Positions 11,677-25,061 are shown, counted from the stretch's first letter. The stretch is 64,000 nucleotides of DNA from Haliclona indistincta (GCA_964017065.1 OZ024785.1:13657592-13721591); one strand, 5' to 3'. Numbers and translations are program-made. The notes: generated by a model not told the origin, from the sequence alone.

Positions 11677-11912
11677 CTACAGCTGATCCTGAGAAGTTGC
11701 GCTTTGACACCTCAGTTTAACTAAATACTTCTCCAAGAATAACATAAAGTTGATAATTGCTCCTGGATACTCTATATCGTAGATGTAGTCCGTAAGACCA
11801 GCGACTTCTATTGCCGTTTTCTCAGCAGCAACAAAATACTGGCTTTGTCCATACCTGATGATGTAAGGGGACTTGCGTCTCCCTAAGGCCTTGTCAAACT
11901 CCACCATGACCT
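11677..11912 (-). pseudogene. C-terminal exon related to the 56.7-kb gene
   Basis: The frame opens after a splice-acceptor-like TTCATTAG and reads SPYIIRYGQSQYFVAAEK, then YIYDIEYPGAIINFMLFLEK, ending in a stop at 11677. The layout matches the last exon of the nine-exon gene at 56673-57011 (HIVRY, TQYFVALEDEL, HYIFNLKYHKKA, CFLQEKV). About 14 residues that precede the tyrosine motif there are missing here. The family is widespread in animals but has no name that I know. The frameshifted HECT remnant lies 190 bp upstream on the same strand, so this could also be a later exon of that locus. Confidence 0.5.
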
Positions 11913-12099
11913 AATGAAATAATTCCATTATATAAAATCAAAGTAGTTACAATTTATTATAACTTACATCAACATTGTAAAAGACAAAAGATGGGGTTTT
12001 TCTTTCTTTTTTAAGTACAAGAGTGAGTATCGACAGGAGTATCCAAATGTTGCTGTCTATTATAATGTAAAAATTAATCATTGGTTCTACCACACTTAC

Positions 12100-12742
12100 A
12101 CTGTCCACAAATGAGCTCAGAAGAATTTCTCCAGGTGTTTCAATATCGGGTCCCAAGACCATAGACGCTAGACTAGGAGAAGCTACTCTTAGAGGTAACC
12201 TTCCATAAGATAACCTTGTGACAGAATACTTCCTAAGGTAAAGAAATCATGCATGTTTGACTGAGCATAATACTACAGGGGTTAGTAGTGTACTGCCATG
12301 GCCATCAAAGAGTTTAGTGTATGTCTCCTCCCAAAAACCAGACAACATGTCCCTGCACACACCACCACAATCAACTGCTCGTTCATTGAAAAAACCTATG
12401 AGTGCATATCCTGGCAGGTCTTTGTTTACTTCTCGGCAAGACATGAGATGGATGATGGAGTATCTCGGAAAGAGCGACTTCAGTCCTGACACAGTAGTCG
12501 TGATAGTAACATTGTCCAATGCCAGGTCAGGGTTAGCGTTCAGAGTCATGATTGACAAGTAACCAGGCAGGACTTCTAACTTTCAATGAACAATCACTCT
12601 TCTCCTTTAAAGCCTTGATGTTTGCTTTACGTAGAGGGTTAATGTCACAATAATTTATACTTTCGTTAGAAGGTTTAATTGCAATACAGCTGTTTTCAAC
12701 GTTATTAGGGTCGAACTCTCCTACTGCACAATGAAGAGCCAT
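12100..12742 (-). pseudogene. HECT-type E3 ubiquitin ligase fragment, frameshifted
   Basis: Three frames together carry HECT-domain landmarks in the correct order. First comes an N-terminal part (MALHCAVGEFDPNNVENSCI). Next is the N-lobe entry (ERAVDCGGVCRDMLSGFWEE, then YTKLFDGHGSTLLTP). Then LGSILSQGYLMEG, and finally LPLRVASPSLASMVLGPDIE with LLSSFVDSVS, ending at a GTAAGT donor. HECT ligases pass ubiquitin through a C-lobe cysteine, but no C-lobe is present. The arrangement resembles G2E3-like animal HECT proteins. Frame changes occur near 12560, 12255 and 12200, so the locus is either a pseudogene or badly sequenced. Confidence 0.7.
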
Positions 12743-13171
12743 CCTCGTCGCCAAAATGTGATATCTCAAAGATCTTTATCAAGATGGCAATGAGCAATGA
12801 TTGGTGATCAGCTAGCAACTAACAGAACTGAGAATACAAACTAGAACTAGTGTAGATGACCTAACACAGACTTAAATACAACCAAGAGAGGTGACTGTAC
12901 ATTCTACATGAGGTGACAGTGTGTCTGTGATATTGTTCAGAATTTAGTTGAGATTTACAAGGTCATGTAAATTTTGATCTGCCTGCACAGAGGATTCTAG
13001 CAAAGATTGAAGATCACTTTCGTAGCTAATTTTTTCCTCATTTTATTTTTAGCAAGAGAAACATACTTTATCACCAACTTCAAGATTGCCTTCAAAAGCA
13101 GCATTGTCTTATAAATGCTTTTTGATTATAGCAGCATTTGGACATGGCCTGGTGGTGTCATGCCTCAAATA
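12743..13171. other. Spacer upstream of HECT remnant
   Basis: No promoter element or exon was recognised. The sequence is AT-rich and ends at the inverted-repeat arm that begins at 13172. Confidence 0.35.
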
Positions 13172-13486
13172 GCTACAGTGCTTTGCAGTTAGGTTGTTAT
13201 AGGCAAGGAGACAGAGTCTAGCTTAGTTAGGTTGTCATAGGCAAGGAGACAGAGTCTAGCTTAGTTAGGTTGTCATAGGCAAGGAGACAGAGTCTAGCTT
13301 AGTTAGGTTGTCATAGGCATGGAGACAAGAGTCTAGCTTGTGGTCTTGATACAGAATACACAATGTACCACAAACAGCCACCCACGCATTGTGAATATTA
13401 GTATAAGCAAGTAGGTGCACCATATAACAAAACCACAAGTTAGACTCTGTCTGCTTGCTTCGACAACCTAACTGCAAAGCGCTGTA
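13172..13486. repeat. Inverted repeat enclosing a 38-bp tandem array
   Basis: A 38-bp unit (TTAGTTAGGTTGTCATAGGC followed by AAGGAGACAGAGTCTAGC) is repeated about four times at 13183-13340, the last copy slightly changed. The left edge CTTTGCAGTTAGGTTGT is mirrored at 13472-13486, and part of the unit (GACAGAGTCTA) is mirrored just inside it. The whole can fold as a hairpin with the array in one arm. Confidence 0.8.
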
Positions 13487-14539
13487 CACATGTTTGGCAG
13501 TTTCTTTGTTGAGGTTGATGAATTGCGTTGTACACAATTTAATGGTTTGATATTGATATTAACAATTTGATATTAGGTACTTATAATTATGGTCAAGGAT
13601 GGATTGTCACAGCCATGTATGCTGCTTTTGTTTATTGCTTGCCTTTTTTTCTTAGGATGGCCTCCAGTTCTTCGGAGGTCATCTTGACATAGGCGGCATA
13701 TCGTGTCACTTGGTACTGTATCACGTTTTAAGGCTTCGTTATGTGCACTTTCAGCTATCGCAACCGGCTAGCTAGCACTATAATTGTATTAAGGCTCTCA
13801 GTATTGTGTTAATTCTATCCCACTTAGTTAATTTGGGCATTTTCCTTACAATGGAAGTTGGCTTTACTTCGACATTGAGAAGATAAGTAATATGTGAATC
13901 GTGTCCACAATAGAGTTCTGGGTCTAGCTTGACAACAATACTTTATTTACAGTAAAATCGAAATTCAAGCAAGGCTATTATGCAGCTGTTCTCTGAACTG
14001 GTCTAGTAATAAATTGTGCAGTTTCTTTTGTCTTGGAACTCGTCAATGGCCTCAGAAACGTCAATCGATATCTATGAATCATGAGAAGACTGAGTCCTGA
14101 AACACGTGTCGTGAATGTGACAGTGCATTAAGTCTTTTCGCGCCACTTTCAACCGAGCAACTGGTTACGGGAAGTGTTGATATAATGCTCAGTAGTACTC
14201 GGACATTTGCTTCCCACTGCGAGCGTCTTACTTAGAGCTGTTCATTTTTGAGATTGATACCTTCTTCTTGTTGCCTCCTCGAATATCACCACGTGGAGAC
14301 CACGTGGTCATGGGCGGAGCTGTTGATATAATCTTTCCATCCGTTGGACCGCCGCCTATGAATTGCATGCCTGATTACTGTCGATGGATTTGTCGACTTG
14401 TCCAGCGGTGACCGATTTTGTCTAGGTTGATTGACCAATGTTCATCGTACATACACCAGTGAACATGCTAGACTAGACATAGGCAAAGGTACAACAATGA
14501 TAGTCATGTGACATGTATTATGTGTCAACACATCTGCAG
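13487..14539. other. Spacer 5' of the co-SMAD fragment
   Basis: Earlier SMAD4 MH2 exons were looked for on the plus strand (motifs such as FCLGQLSNVHR or YWCSIAYFE) and not seen. The only features are short low-complexity runs and a palindromic CCACGTGGAGACCACGTGG at 14290-14308. Confidence 0.4.
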
Positions 14540-14951
<412 letters not shown>

Positions 14952-16494
14952 ATCATGTTGTTAGCTAATAAACACTACTGAACCAGACTATCCACCACAG
15001 AGTATGCATAGATGCAGCTGAGAGTAAACCCAAAGTTTACATTAGAGGTATCATAGCTTTTACAAGCTTATACTTCAAGAAAAAGGTTGATTATCGGTGC
15101 AAAATTGTGCCTTAAAGTTGATTGACAGACACTAAATCTTTGTGGATACATCAGTTGCATTAAGCTGCTATACGCATTGTCGCTCGGAGATTCGTAAAAA
15201 AAAAAAACAGGAATATCTGCAGGAGCTTGTCGACTGCTGGGATGTTTTGACGGCACTCTAGGCCGCATCATTGATCGGGACCGCTTCGACAGTGTTGCTT
15301 TGTGGAGCTCATCCAATTCATGGAAGGACCTCCGATACTTTTTCTTTAGCCACTTGAGCTTCCTAATAAGACTTATAAATCATAATTATTATTATAATTA
15401 TTTTTATTGTTACCTTGTCTTAAAAGCATAGCTTTCTGTATCTGACTCTTCTCGAGAAGTTTCACAATTCATACACTCTTCTTTTAACGGGGCCTTCACC
15501 CTATTCGTCCACACTAACTTCGATGAAGTTGCTGGTGATTCATGTATCTTTTTTCAGGCTTGTGGCTACCGTGCACGTGATTACTTGTGGCTACCGAATA
15601 TAGTCTATTTATATTATACATAACTATGTAATTTCTAAAAAATCTCAGCCCGGCCCCCCAGCGCAGCCAGCAGCTAGCCTAGCTCCGGTATGTAATACAG
15701 TAAAGACAAGCTTTCTAACACGTAAGTGTTGCCACTCGTGATCTGTGACATAATGATGATATAATTTCGAAAGATGAATTAATGACAATAATTATGTATA
15801 TACACCGTGAGAGCAGACTTGATGAATCAGTGTCCAATTAAAATACTGTGACAGCTAGACTAGCTGCCTGCCGTCATGTCTGACGATTCTGACGACTCTC
15901 CCTGTTCACCGTCGCATCGATAGCTTTAAAGTGGCTGAATAGCGGTTAGAAAGTCGTCCAACCCATGCAGTCTCATGGTTTCTGGAAGCGCCCTAGGCGT
16001 GCCACAAAGTGGACATGGTTTATTGATACCTTCCTCACTAGGGTGGTCCTTATTTTCACTATTTTGGAATTTTTCTGCTCCCACCCCCAAATCATGTTCC
16101 ATTTGACAAAAATGTACTAAATATTAAGTTTGGTAAAAAAAATTAATTCTATTGATGTTTAGAGGTTGCACAACCGCTTGGTAATTCTCTAAATTGATTT
16201 GTATTGTCAAAAGCTCAATTAAGTCTCTTTTCTGTAAACTATCACATTTTATGCTTTTTACAGCTAACTAAAATCAATAATAGGGTGGTCCTTATATACA
16301 GAATGCATTAAATATGAGGGTTTTTGTTTCTGTAAGGCCTCTGATTCTCCTATTTCATATGTCCATTTTGGTTTGGCCAGCTATTAGCGTTGACTTTCTA
16401 CTATCTTGGAACTGGCATCGATGTTCAGAGACTACCTGCAGTAGGAACTGAAACTGTTCTTCATCATGTGTGATAAGTTGGTTAAACTCTTGTA
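14952..16494. other. Spacer between SMAD fragments
   Basis: Holds a degraded echo of the SMAD segment (GAACCAGACTATCC at 14981-14994, like 14841-14854). Also present are two direct copies of AGGGTGGTCCTTAT (about 16039 and 16282) and a run of 11 A near 15198. No gene was recognised, although a minus ORF (15068-15316) of 82 codons is open. Confidence 0.4.
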
Positions 16495-16764
16495 CTAGTG
16501 TTCAGCATTGTCGTTTATCACCTTGATGTTTTTAACTATTTCCACCCCCTTGATGAAGTCCTGATGGCTGGTCCAAGTTTCAGGATGATGGTGTATGAAT
16601 TCAGATGAAATACCCAACTTCTCAAAGAGTCCTCTTGTGTTCTGTGTTACAAAATCTTCTAATCGACTGTCTGGAACTAAGCGTGCTGCAATCTTAATGC
16701 GTTTTAGTGGTTCATTCTCGCCTTCTCTATTTTGCAATGACTTCACCATCTCGCATTTTGTCAC
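16495..16764 (-). pseudogene. Transposon-associated ORF fragment (unnamed family)
   Basis: An 89-codon frame reads RLVPDSRLEDFVTQNTRGLF, then LGISSEFIHHHPETWTSHQD and FIKGVEIVKNIKVINDNAEH. The pattern (FVT..T..LF..LGI...FL...P..W....F..G...V...KVVND.AE) is one I know from high-copy insect, hydrozoan and sponge sequences, usually followed by ERG and a C-terminal tail. Here it stops directly after NDNAEH. Function unknown; probably mobile-element derived. Confidence 0.5.
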
Positions 16765-16806
16765 TATTGAAACCTCAGGATCAAAGAAGGCGAGTCCTAC
16801 CAGCTA

Positions 16807-18812
<2,006 letters not shown>

Positions 18813-19280
18813 TTAGTCACTGTTCTCTGGACCCAGTAACAAAGCCAACTTTGTGATTGGTCTCCGATAGATTCCTTGGCTTGTTCGAACGTCGACAACA
18901 CGTACTAGTCCATCTGTTCCAGGATGCACTGCAACGATTCGTCCGAGAGGCCATTTTGTGGGAATGGTGTTTTCTTCCTTGAGAACGCCGATGTCTCCAA
19001 TAGAGAGATTACGAGTCTTGGAACGCCATTGTTGTACTTGTTGAGCAGGTTGATGTACTCTGTAGACCATTGTCTCCAGAAACTGTGAATCATCAGTTGA
19101 CAGAGATGCCAACGTCGAAGTGTAGAGTGCTTGGCGGATGTGGCGAACTGGTCGGGAAGAATGCTCAGGGGTTGACCAACTAGAAAATGCCCGGGTGTCA
19201 GCACTGCTATTCCATCATCATCAGGAGAATTGTCTACAGTGACAGTCCTGCCCGTGTTCCCTGCTGGTTGTTTGTCAGTC
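18813..19280 (-). pseudogene. BEL/Pao Pol C-terminus (integrase end and DUF5641)
   Basis: The minus strand carries LTPGHFLVGQPLSILPDQF, then TLRRWHLCQLMIHSFWRQWS and EYINLLNKY. In a second frame follow NLSIGDIGVLKEENTIP, KWPLGRIVAVHPGTDGLVRV, VDVRTSQGIYRRPITKLALL and a stop. This is the conserved end of BEL/Pao polyproteins. One frameshift near 19020 splits it. Downstream DNA (18731-18800) resembles that following the second copy at 60.9 kb, including ACCG(C/T)C(A/G)GCCAAAGAC, so both copies probably share an LTR family. Confidence 0.85.
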
Positions 19281-20160
19281 TACAATAACAGGAACAATCA
19301 AGACAGTCATTAATATTATTCTTAATTATTGTACCTTTTTAAGTCCCAATTCAATCAACATCTCTGATTTTCTTCTCTCCTCTTCTTACACATCAGCTCA
19401 TACTCACTTATACCCTGTGTGTGAATTAATAATAATTTTAAAATTAACATAATAGTCATAGTTTACTTGTTCATCACTAGTTTCAGGAACGGAAGGGCTA
19501 GAAGGAAGTTGTTGAGTTTGCTACAATAGAATGTATAGCAAAATTAATTAACTAGTGCATGTCGGATCAACTAAAGTAATAACCTTATGGCTGTCGACAG
19601 CATGGTCTGTCGTCATAAGTGTTAAGGAAAGCTGAATAAAATTATAAAAGTATTATATTTATCTTATTTAAACACTTAGTTATACCAACATTCACCTCAT
19701 TTTTGAAGCATCTCATTCTGTTTTTCTAGGATCTCACTGAGGAGTTGTGACTGAGCAACAGGCATGATGACATCCTACAGAAAACAATATTAACTCACAG
19801 TTTTTGCAAAGGTAGTGTTTTAATACTGTTTGATGATAGTGAGCTGGAGTCCGCATTGAGAGTAGCTTTTAAGTTATGACCTTTGGTGATACGCCTTCTC
19901 AGAGTTCTTAAAGTCAAGTCAACCATTATCGATCCTTCAATTAGATGTATGTTGTTGTTGATTTGGCAAGTTTCCAGTCATGTAGTCAATCATTTAGACA
20001 ACCATGACACGCCAAGTTTCCGGTCATTTAGTCAATCATTTAAGTAGACAACTATGACACGCCATGTTGCAGCAATTACATAGATTAATTGACTTAATTA
20101 ACTGCCAAACACTTGTCACCTAGTTTCTCCCTATCGAATTCAAACAACTGACACGAGTTG
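19281..20160. other. Spacer with a short tandem duplication
   Basis: Between 19963 and 20073 a unit of about 50 bp (CAAGTTTCC.GTCAT.TAGTCAATCATTTA...GACACGCCA) occurs twice in tandem. At 19695-19770 the minus strand has a coiled-coil-like exon candidate (QLLSEILEKQNEMLQK) ending in a stop. Nothing else is recognised. Confidence 0.4.
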
Positions 20161-21067
20161 TCAGCGTACATACTGCATGTTTGCGGTAGCTTCAGTCAAT
20201 TCCACATATGTTTGTCCTTGCTTGTCAAAGTGAGGACGATCGCCTTCAAAGTGAGTGAGGTTCGCTCTCACGACCTTCAGACTGAAACTAGCGGCTGCCG
20301 CTTTCTTCTGTGATGGTGTTTGGCGGACTATGGATTGAAATCCAGACCAGGTAGGTTGAGTTGCCGTCACGGTGGTGCTTTGACTGGAGTTGCCAGCATT
20401 CGGCATTGCAGGTTCAGACGGTGTCTCGCCATTTGCAGGGGCGCTGTTGGGGGTTCCTTCTACAGCAATGGTATCAAACTCGGCTGGACCAGGAGACATG
20501 TTTGGAAAGTCGAACAGCCCGTCTTCGTCAGGTAGATAAACACGGCCATCGAGGGAGTCTACATTCATAAAGATGGTATCTGGCTTGAGCTGGAATATGC
20601 GACTGAATTGCTTTGTGTTGTAGGCACGCAGGCACGCCTGATGTCCAGCTCTACCCTTTTCCTACCACTGGTGAACGTTGCTGTTGGTGTTCGCGAAGCC
20701 ATCGTGTACTGAGCTCAGTGAGTAGACCTTCCGTCGATTTTAGCATGGAGAATATTTTGGTATTCTGAGTTATTCCCAAGACTTTAATGCACAATATGAG
20801 GATCACTGGCAAGCTGTACGGCATCGACGAATGAAATTCGTCGAGATTTTCTTTCCAGACGATATTAATTTACGCCCAATTTACGCCTATCCAACCGGCA
20901 GACAAGCCAGATGGCCCAGGAAGAGACGCAGCTAGTGCTTTTGCGAGTTCCGTCTGGACCGCCAATTGGAACTCAGTTTGCGAGAAAGTCGCCGTCGTAG
21001 CTGTGGAAGCGGGTACCGATGTCGCCGCCGGAGAGCCGATGGGCAATGTTGCACCTGAGGACGACAT
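20161..21067 (-). pseudogene. Possible Gag-like ORF pair of an unidentified retroelement
   Basis: Two minus-strand frames are GC-richer than their surroundings. The first (21067-20870) starts MSSSGATLPIGSPAATS and is Ala/Ser/Thr rich. The second (20568-20161) starts MNVDSLDGRVYLPDEDG and contains PGPAEFDTIAVEGTP and a Ser/Thr/Pro-rich stretch. FDTIAVEG recalls YDTVAVEG just before the protease of the Gypsy-like fragment at 5.6 kb, which hints at a retroelement. No zinc knuckle or capsid motif is visible, so a host gene exon remains possible. Confidence 0.35.
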
Positions 21068-22732
21068 GACGATAGACGATTAGGTAGGGAAACGATTCAC
21101 TTGGATAACAAAGACCGAAAATACGAAGAGAGCAGCTTGTCACAGCACTAATTTCGTTGGAGACAGCTGCTGACTGAGGTACAAGCTCGCTTACGTGTGA
21201 TCCACGAAAATTTTCATAATGATAATAGTACAGTGTTACAGTAGTAAACTAGTGAGGTTTGTGAAACATGTGTCCTAATGGTTATACAGAGCTTTCTTGC
21301 AATGTTTGGAACCTGTAAATTGTAATGGTAGAAAATTAAATGATAATGAAGATATTCTCATTTTGATTGACTCCAATTCTAGATAAGTGTGTTGAGTGCT
21401 TTGGTTAAAGACAACTGGTTACGTTTCTGTCTCTCGAGGATGAGTACTATGTCTGTTCATGTGGGAAGTGCCGTTCTGTATGTAGCTTTGGATTGTGTGA
21501 AGTATACTTTCTAGTATAGCTACTATAGTTTCTGATACACATACTTAAAGATTCCAAATCATTTTTTTTTCAATTCATTTTGTCACTTAACTGAACAACT
21601 GGAACTTGATGAATTCTGAATAGCTAGTGAATAACTGGAATATGAGCGAATACTGAAAACTGGACTGATCGAATACATGAATGACTGGTGAATAACTGGA
21701 ATGAATACAATGAATATACTGGAAGACTTGCAATAGAGATCGCAAGACAAGTTGAATATTATCTATGGAAAGAGACAGTAGCACTAATATTAAAGGTTCA
21801 TATTTCTACTACAATCAACTCACTGGTTGTGACAGCAGCCTCTTCACTCCTGCACGCCTTCAATTCCTTGTTCTCCTTCGGTTTTAATAATTATGATAGA
21901 AAAAATTAGATTCAATATCTGTCATAGACAGCATCATTCAAATTTCCACAATAAAAAAAAACAAATAATAATTATTATGAACAATATTTTATAACCCACA
22001 ATTCATAATGATAGAATCATATGAATCACTGCTTGTCAAATAAAAAGTATTCAACCGTACTCTTTGACAAGTACGCAATCACACATTGATCGACCAATTA
22101 GAGTTCTTGTTAACACTTACCATGTGCTACAGAAGCCAATTCAAATGTGCTCTCTCAGGCCCAGCGTACTTGCTCAGGCTGATCATGTCTACACCTAGTC
22201 TCGTACCCAAACTCTCTCGCCAACTTGCAGGTTTATATACAGTATATAGGTATATGAGATATAATTCGTGCTGAGATGTTTTAAGGTACTCACAAATGTC
22301 TTCCCATTTTACCCGCAGGTGTAGGCTAACTCTAAAGATTGGGATTTTTGCTCATTGTACTCCATTACACAGTAACAATAATGTTCATGATAATATACTT
22401 TTACATTTGCAAATTAGATAGAAGCTTATAATAAAATAGAGAAATGAACATAATATTAGAAGTGCGGATACCTTCAAGACCAGAGCACTCTTGAGGGCCC
22501 AGATCGGCCGTCTGGGCTCTCCTGCACAGGTACCCTGACATTGTCGGTGACCGGCTGGCGGCCGCCTCGTCGCCTACTGCATGCTCTACTAGTCGTCCGC
22601 CATTTTGTTTTTTCATCAAACACTCACTTGGTACACTGACGGTAACTATTACAACACAGTGACGTCAATTGCCTAATTAAATATTCATGACTAATAACAC
22701 ACCCACCCTGATACTTGGAACATGTTCACTAA
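21068..22732. other. Spacer; degenerate GAATAACTGGAAT repeats
   Basis: Between 21590 and 21725 imperfect copies of GAATAACTGGAA.GAATAC.GAAT occur. A GC-rich stretch at 22460-22600 holds a minus ORF (22619-22401) beginning MMKKQNGGRLVEHAVGDEAA. It could be a first exon, but no partner exon was found. Confidence 0.35.
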
Positions 22733-23251
22733 TTAATTATGCTTCTGTCTAAATTCTCTCTCGGCCTCTAATCTTGCCTGGGTCCTTCTCTTTTCTTTTT
22801 CTATTTCCTCTCGGTTTCTTTTCTTAATTTGCTGCCTCCTCGTTTTGTTATATTTGGCAATCTGTTGAGCCTTTTCTCTCTCCTCTTCCATTTTAAATAG
22901 CTTATCTACTTTCTCCTTCATTTCAGCATCATCTTCTCGCCTCTTTTTTCTCCTCGCCTCCTTTTTCTCCTCGCTTGTCTTCACATCTCCTTGTTTCCTC
23001 GACTTCTTCTCTTTCTCCTTCTAATTTATCTCTTTCTATCTTCTCTTTCTCCTTTTGAATTTCTACCTTCTGTCTTTCTATTTCTTCTTTCTCTCTTTCT
23101 ACTTTCTGTTTCTGACATTCTAATACCTGTTTCTCTACTATACAACCTTCATCCTTTGCCTTTTCAAACAAAACGCTGGCTAGATAGCCTTCAGCCAATT
23201 TTGCTGGGCCTTTGTATAATTCGTCACCAATATTCGGATCAGCGCCCTTTC
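22733..23251 (-). CDS. Highly charged coiled-coil protein, possibly frameshifted
   Basis: The frame opens near 23251 with DPNIGDELYKGPAKLAEGY, followed by LASVLFEKAKDEGCIVEKQ and then more than 100 residues of Glu/Lys/Arg heptads (KQKVEREKEEIERQKVEIQK and similar). This is a long continuous coiled coil with no catalytic motif. Near 22980 the frame passes into a second, also charged, frame (EEKKEARRKKRREDDAEMKE) that ends at 22733. Both read through a GAGGAGAAAAAGGAGGCG-rich repeat, so a slip of one base in the repeat is likely. I do not recognise the family. Confidence 0.5.
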
Positions 23252-23352
23252 ATCGGTGCATGGCCGTACCATAGTAAAGCACCACTCAACCAATTCAACC
23301 ACTCAACCACCACTCAACCAGCAGGGATAATAATCAATAGCTGCTGAGACCA

Positions 23353-23474
23353 TTGGCTTCTCTTTCACAATCCACTGACGCCGGTTGGCGTATGTCTCTC
23401 TCATTGCTATCTTGATAGCCTTTAAAATCAAAGATCAGTAACGGTAAATCATGTTGGGCACTTGTGTTATTCAA
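23353..23474. repeat. 122-bp dispersed repeat, copy 1
   Basis: Almost identical to 39857-39977: both begin TTGGCTTCTCTTTCACAATC and end GGGCACTTGTGTTATTCAA, with about one difference. The minus strand of both can encode a basic peptide (AMRETYANRRQWIVKEKP), possibly a shared exon of a mobile gene. Copy 1 lies 5' of the coiled-coil gene; copy 2 lies next to a CACTA-like transposase. Confidence 0.85.
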
Positions 23475-24363
23475 AAATCTAATTTTGGTAATGTTACACA
23501 AAAGCTGGTTGTCAGTTTGATGCACATGTGCAATTAAAGCATCAAGTCAGTGGGTGAAATGCATGTACATGTATAAATAGCACCCTCTTTGATGGGTGTT
23601 TTTTTTTTCAACTCGATCTCAATGATTTCTAGCTGCTCTGCAAGTTCCTCCTCACTCAGTAGCTGAGCCTCCGTGTCACTGAGTGTGTGAATTAAAAAGC
23701 TGTTAATGTTTGACTAATACTTGCTAATTATGCTTATAGGTAACAGAAGTAATTACCATTGACTTGTGCATACCTTCTTTGCCGTTTTCTTCTGCTTCCT
23801 GTGTCATCTTCATCTGCTGCCCTCTTTTCTGTTCTTCCGTTTCTAAATTTCCATTTAAGTGACAACCTCCACGTTGCCTATATGAATGACGAGAGTAAGT
23901 ATAATAATTATTATTCGGATAATACAATTACTTGCAAAAGGAGTCTTTGCATCACTGTCCATCAACACCGGAAATGTTTCAACGAGTGCTTTGCCACACC
24001 AGTGTACTCCTGAGAATTTGGCTCCCTAGTGTGCTACAAGGTCTTGTGGTACAGCGAGTCCATTATCTCATTTTTACATGATTTTGTCAGAAACTCTGAT
24101 AGGCCTTCAAGGTAAGCCATTCTTATTGAATGAATACAATGTTAGATAACGATTCAGCTACAGGGAAAAAGTAAAAGGAAAGACAGAAGCATGCAAAAAC
24201 CGAAGTAAACAATTTGATGGCCACACAATTCGGTGGACGACAATTCAATGATCGAGGTAGTAACTCGTGGTGTTCCAAGCGAAGTGCAATCCGCTGTATC
24301 TCAAGAAACCTGAGAGTTATTCAATGGATCTCATCATTTGAATAATGACAGTGCGCTGACTTA
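23475..24363. other. Spacer with no supported gene
   Basis: Only short ORFs without motifs are present. The plus ORF 23759-24013 and minus ORF 23724-23927 overlap each other, and neither is supported. Confidence 0.35.
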
Positions 24364-24547
24364 GCTCACATGCTCTTGAAGGATGATGATCTAGTCAGAA
24401 TGTATCAGAAGGAATACAAAGAAACGAACGAGTTTGTTCGGAGGGTCCTGGACGACTTGTTGACAGAGATCCCAATGATTAAGCTGTTCCACGTACTTGG
24501 TCATCTCTTGCTGAGTGTGTCAGTGATGCTGATCTACCGGAGACTTT
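24364..24547 (+). pseudogene. Possible Death-domain-like fragment, frameshifted
   Basis: Plus-strand frame 1 reads LAHMLLKDDDLVRMYQKEYK, then ETNEFVRRVLDDLLT. The neighbouring frame continues RDPND*AVPRTWSSLAECVS and DADLPETLI. The order (VL.DWL..D....AVPRTW..LA.CVSDA.L...L) matches helices 4-6 of Death domains as found in sponge Death-domain proteins. One frameshift and one stop break it. Assignment rests on this short similarity. Confidence 0.35.
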
Positions 24548-24889
24548 AATTATTATTAAACAAAAGCAGTATTATTGTTACAAACAAAAATCAATGTGAA
24601 TATTAATCTTTCTTCTTGAGAAACTACTATTCATTTTTTTTTTAATTTTTTGGTGAAGAGATAGAAAGAAAAAGTAAAAGAAGGGAAATCTGGGGGCACA
24701 AGCAGTAAAGGAAGGAAAAGCTGGGGCCACAAGCAAAGAGGAAAATTGAAAAGAGGAAAAACCTGATGCACCTGCTTAGACAAGCAGTAACACACAAGAG
24801 AGAACAGATTGAGGGAGAAGGAAAACACAAAGTTCAATACAATTACAATGCTCCTCTTAAAAAAAAAGCTCAATAATGCTAGTCAATGC
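24548..24889. other. Spacer with purine-rich stretch
   Basis: Positions 24655-24740 are rich in A/G (AGAAAGAAAAAGTAAAAGAA). The complementary ORFs on the minus strand are phenylalanine/leucine-rich artefacts of this composition. Confidence 0.4.
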
Positions 24890-25061
24890 TCATAAATGCT
24901 CAATAATGGTGCTGCGATGAACTGAAACATCAAACTGCTCCCAGAATGTGCGCCAATTCACAAAGTTGCCATCAAATGTCGGGACCTCGAGTTTGGGAAG
25001 TTTGACACCATTGGGATCAACTACAGGAGTAGAACTAGCAGCAGATGTAACATGAACATAG
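24890..25061 (-). pseudogene. BEL/Pao Gag fragment (DUF1759-like)
   Basis: The minus strand reads VTSAASSTPVVDPNGVKLPK, then LEVPTFDGNFVNWRTFWEQF and DVSVHRSTIIEHL before a stop. The K-LPKLE-P-FDG-NW-FWEQF pattern is the hallmark of DUF1759, the Gag region of BEL/Pao elements. Only about 55 residues remain, and no Gag or Pol sequence follows in either direction. Confidence 0.8.

Noticed and set aside
13183..13340. CRISPR-like array
   Set aside because: The 38-bp units are directly adjacent, with no spacers, and the genome is eukaryotic; it is a simple tandem repeat.
18905..19204. Reading the two overlapping ORFs at 18.8-19.2 kb as two separate genes
   Set aside because: Together they form one BEL/Pao Pol end interrupted by a single frame change.
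22991..23347. 118-codon Leu/Phe-rich plus-strand ORF suggesting a membrane protein
   Set aside because: Antisense to the charged coiled-coil frame; hydrophobicity is an artefact of complementary GAA/AAG codons.
24631..24873. Hydrophobic minus ORFs resembling transmembrane segments
   Set aside because: They lie over a purine-rich strand; T/C-rich complement gives Phe/Leu/Ser without membrane-protein features.
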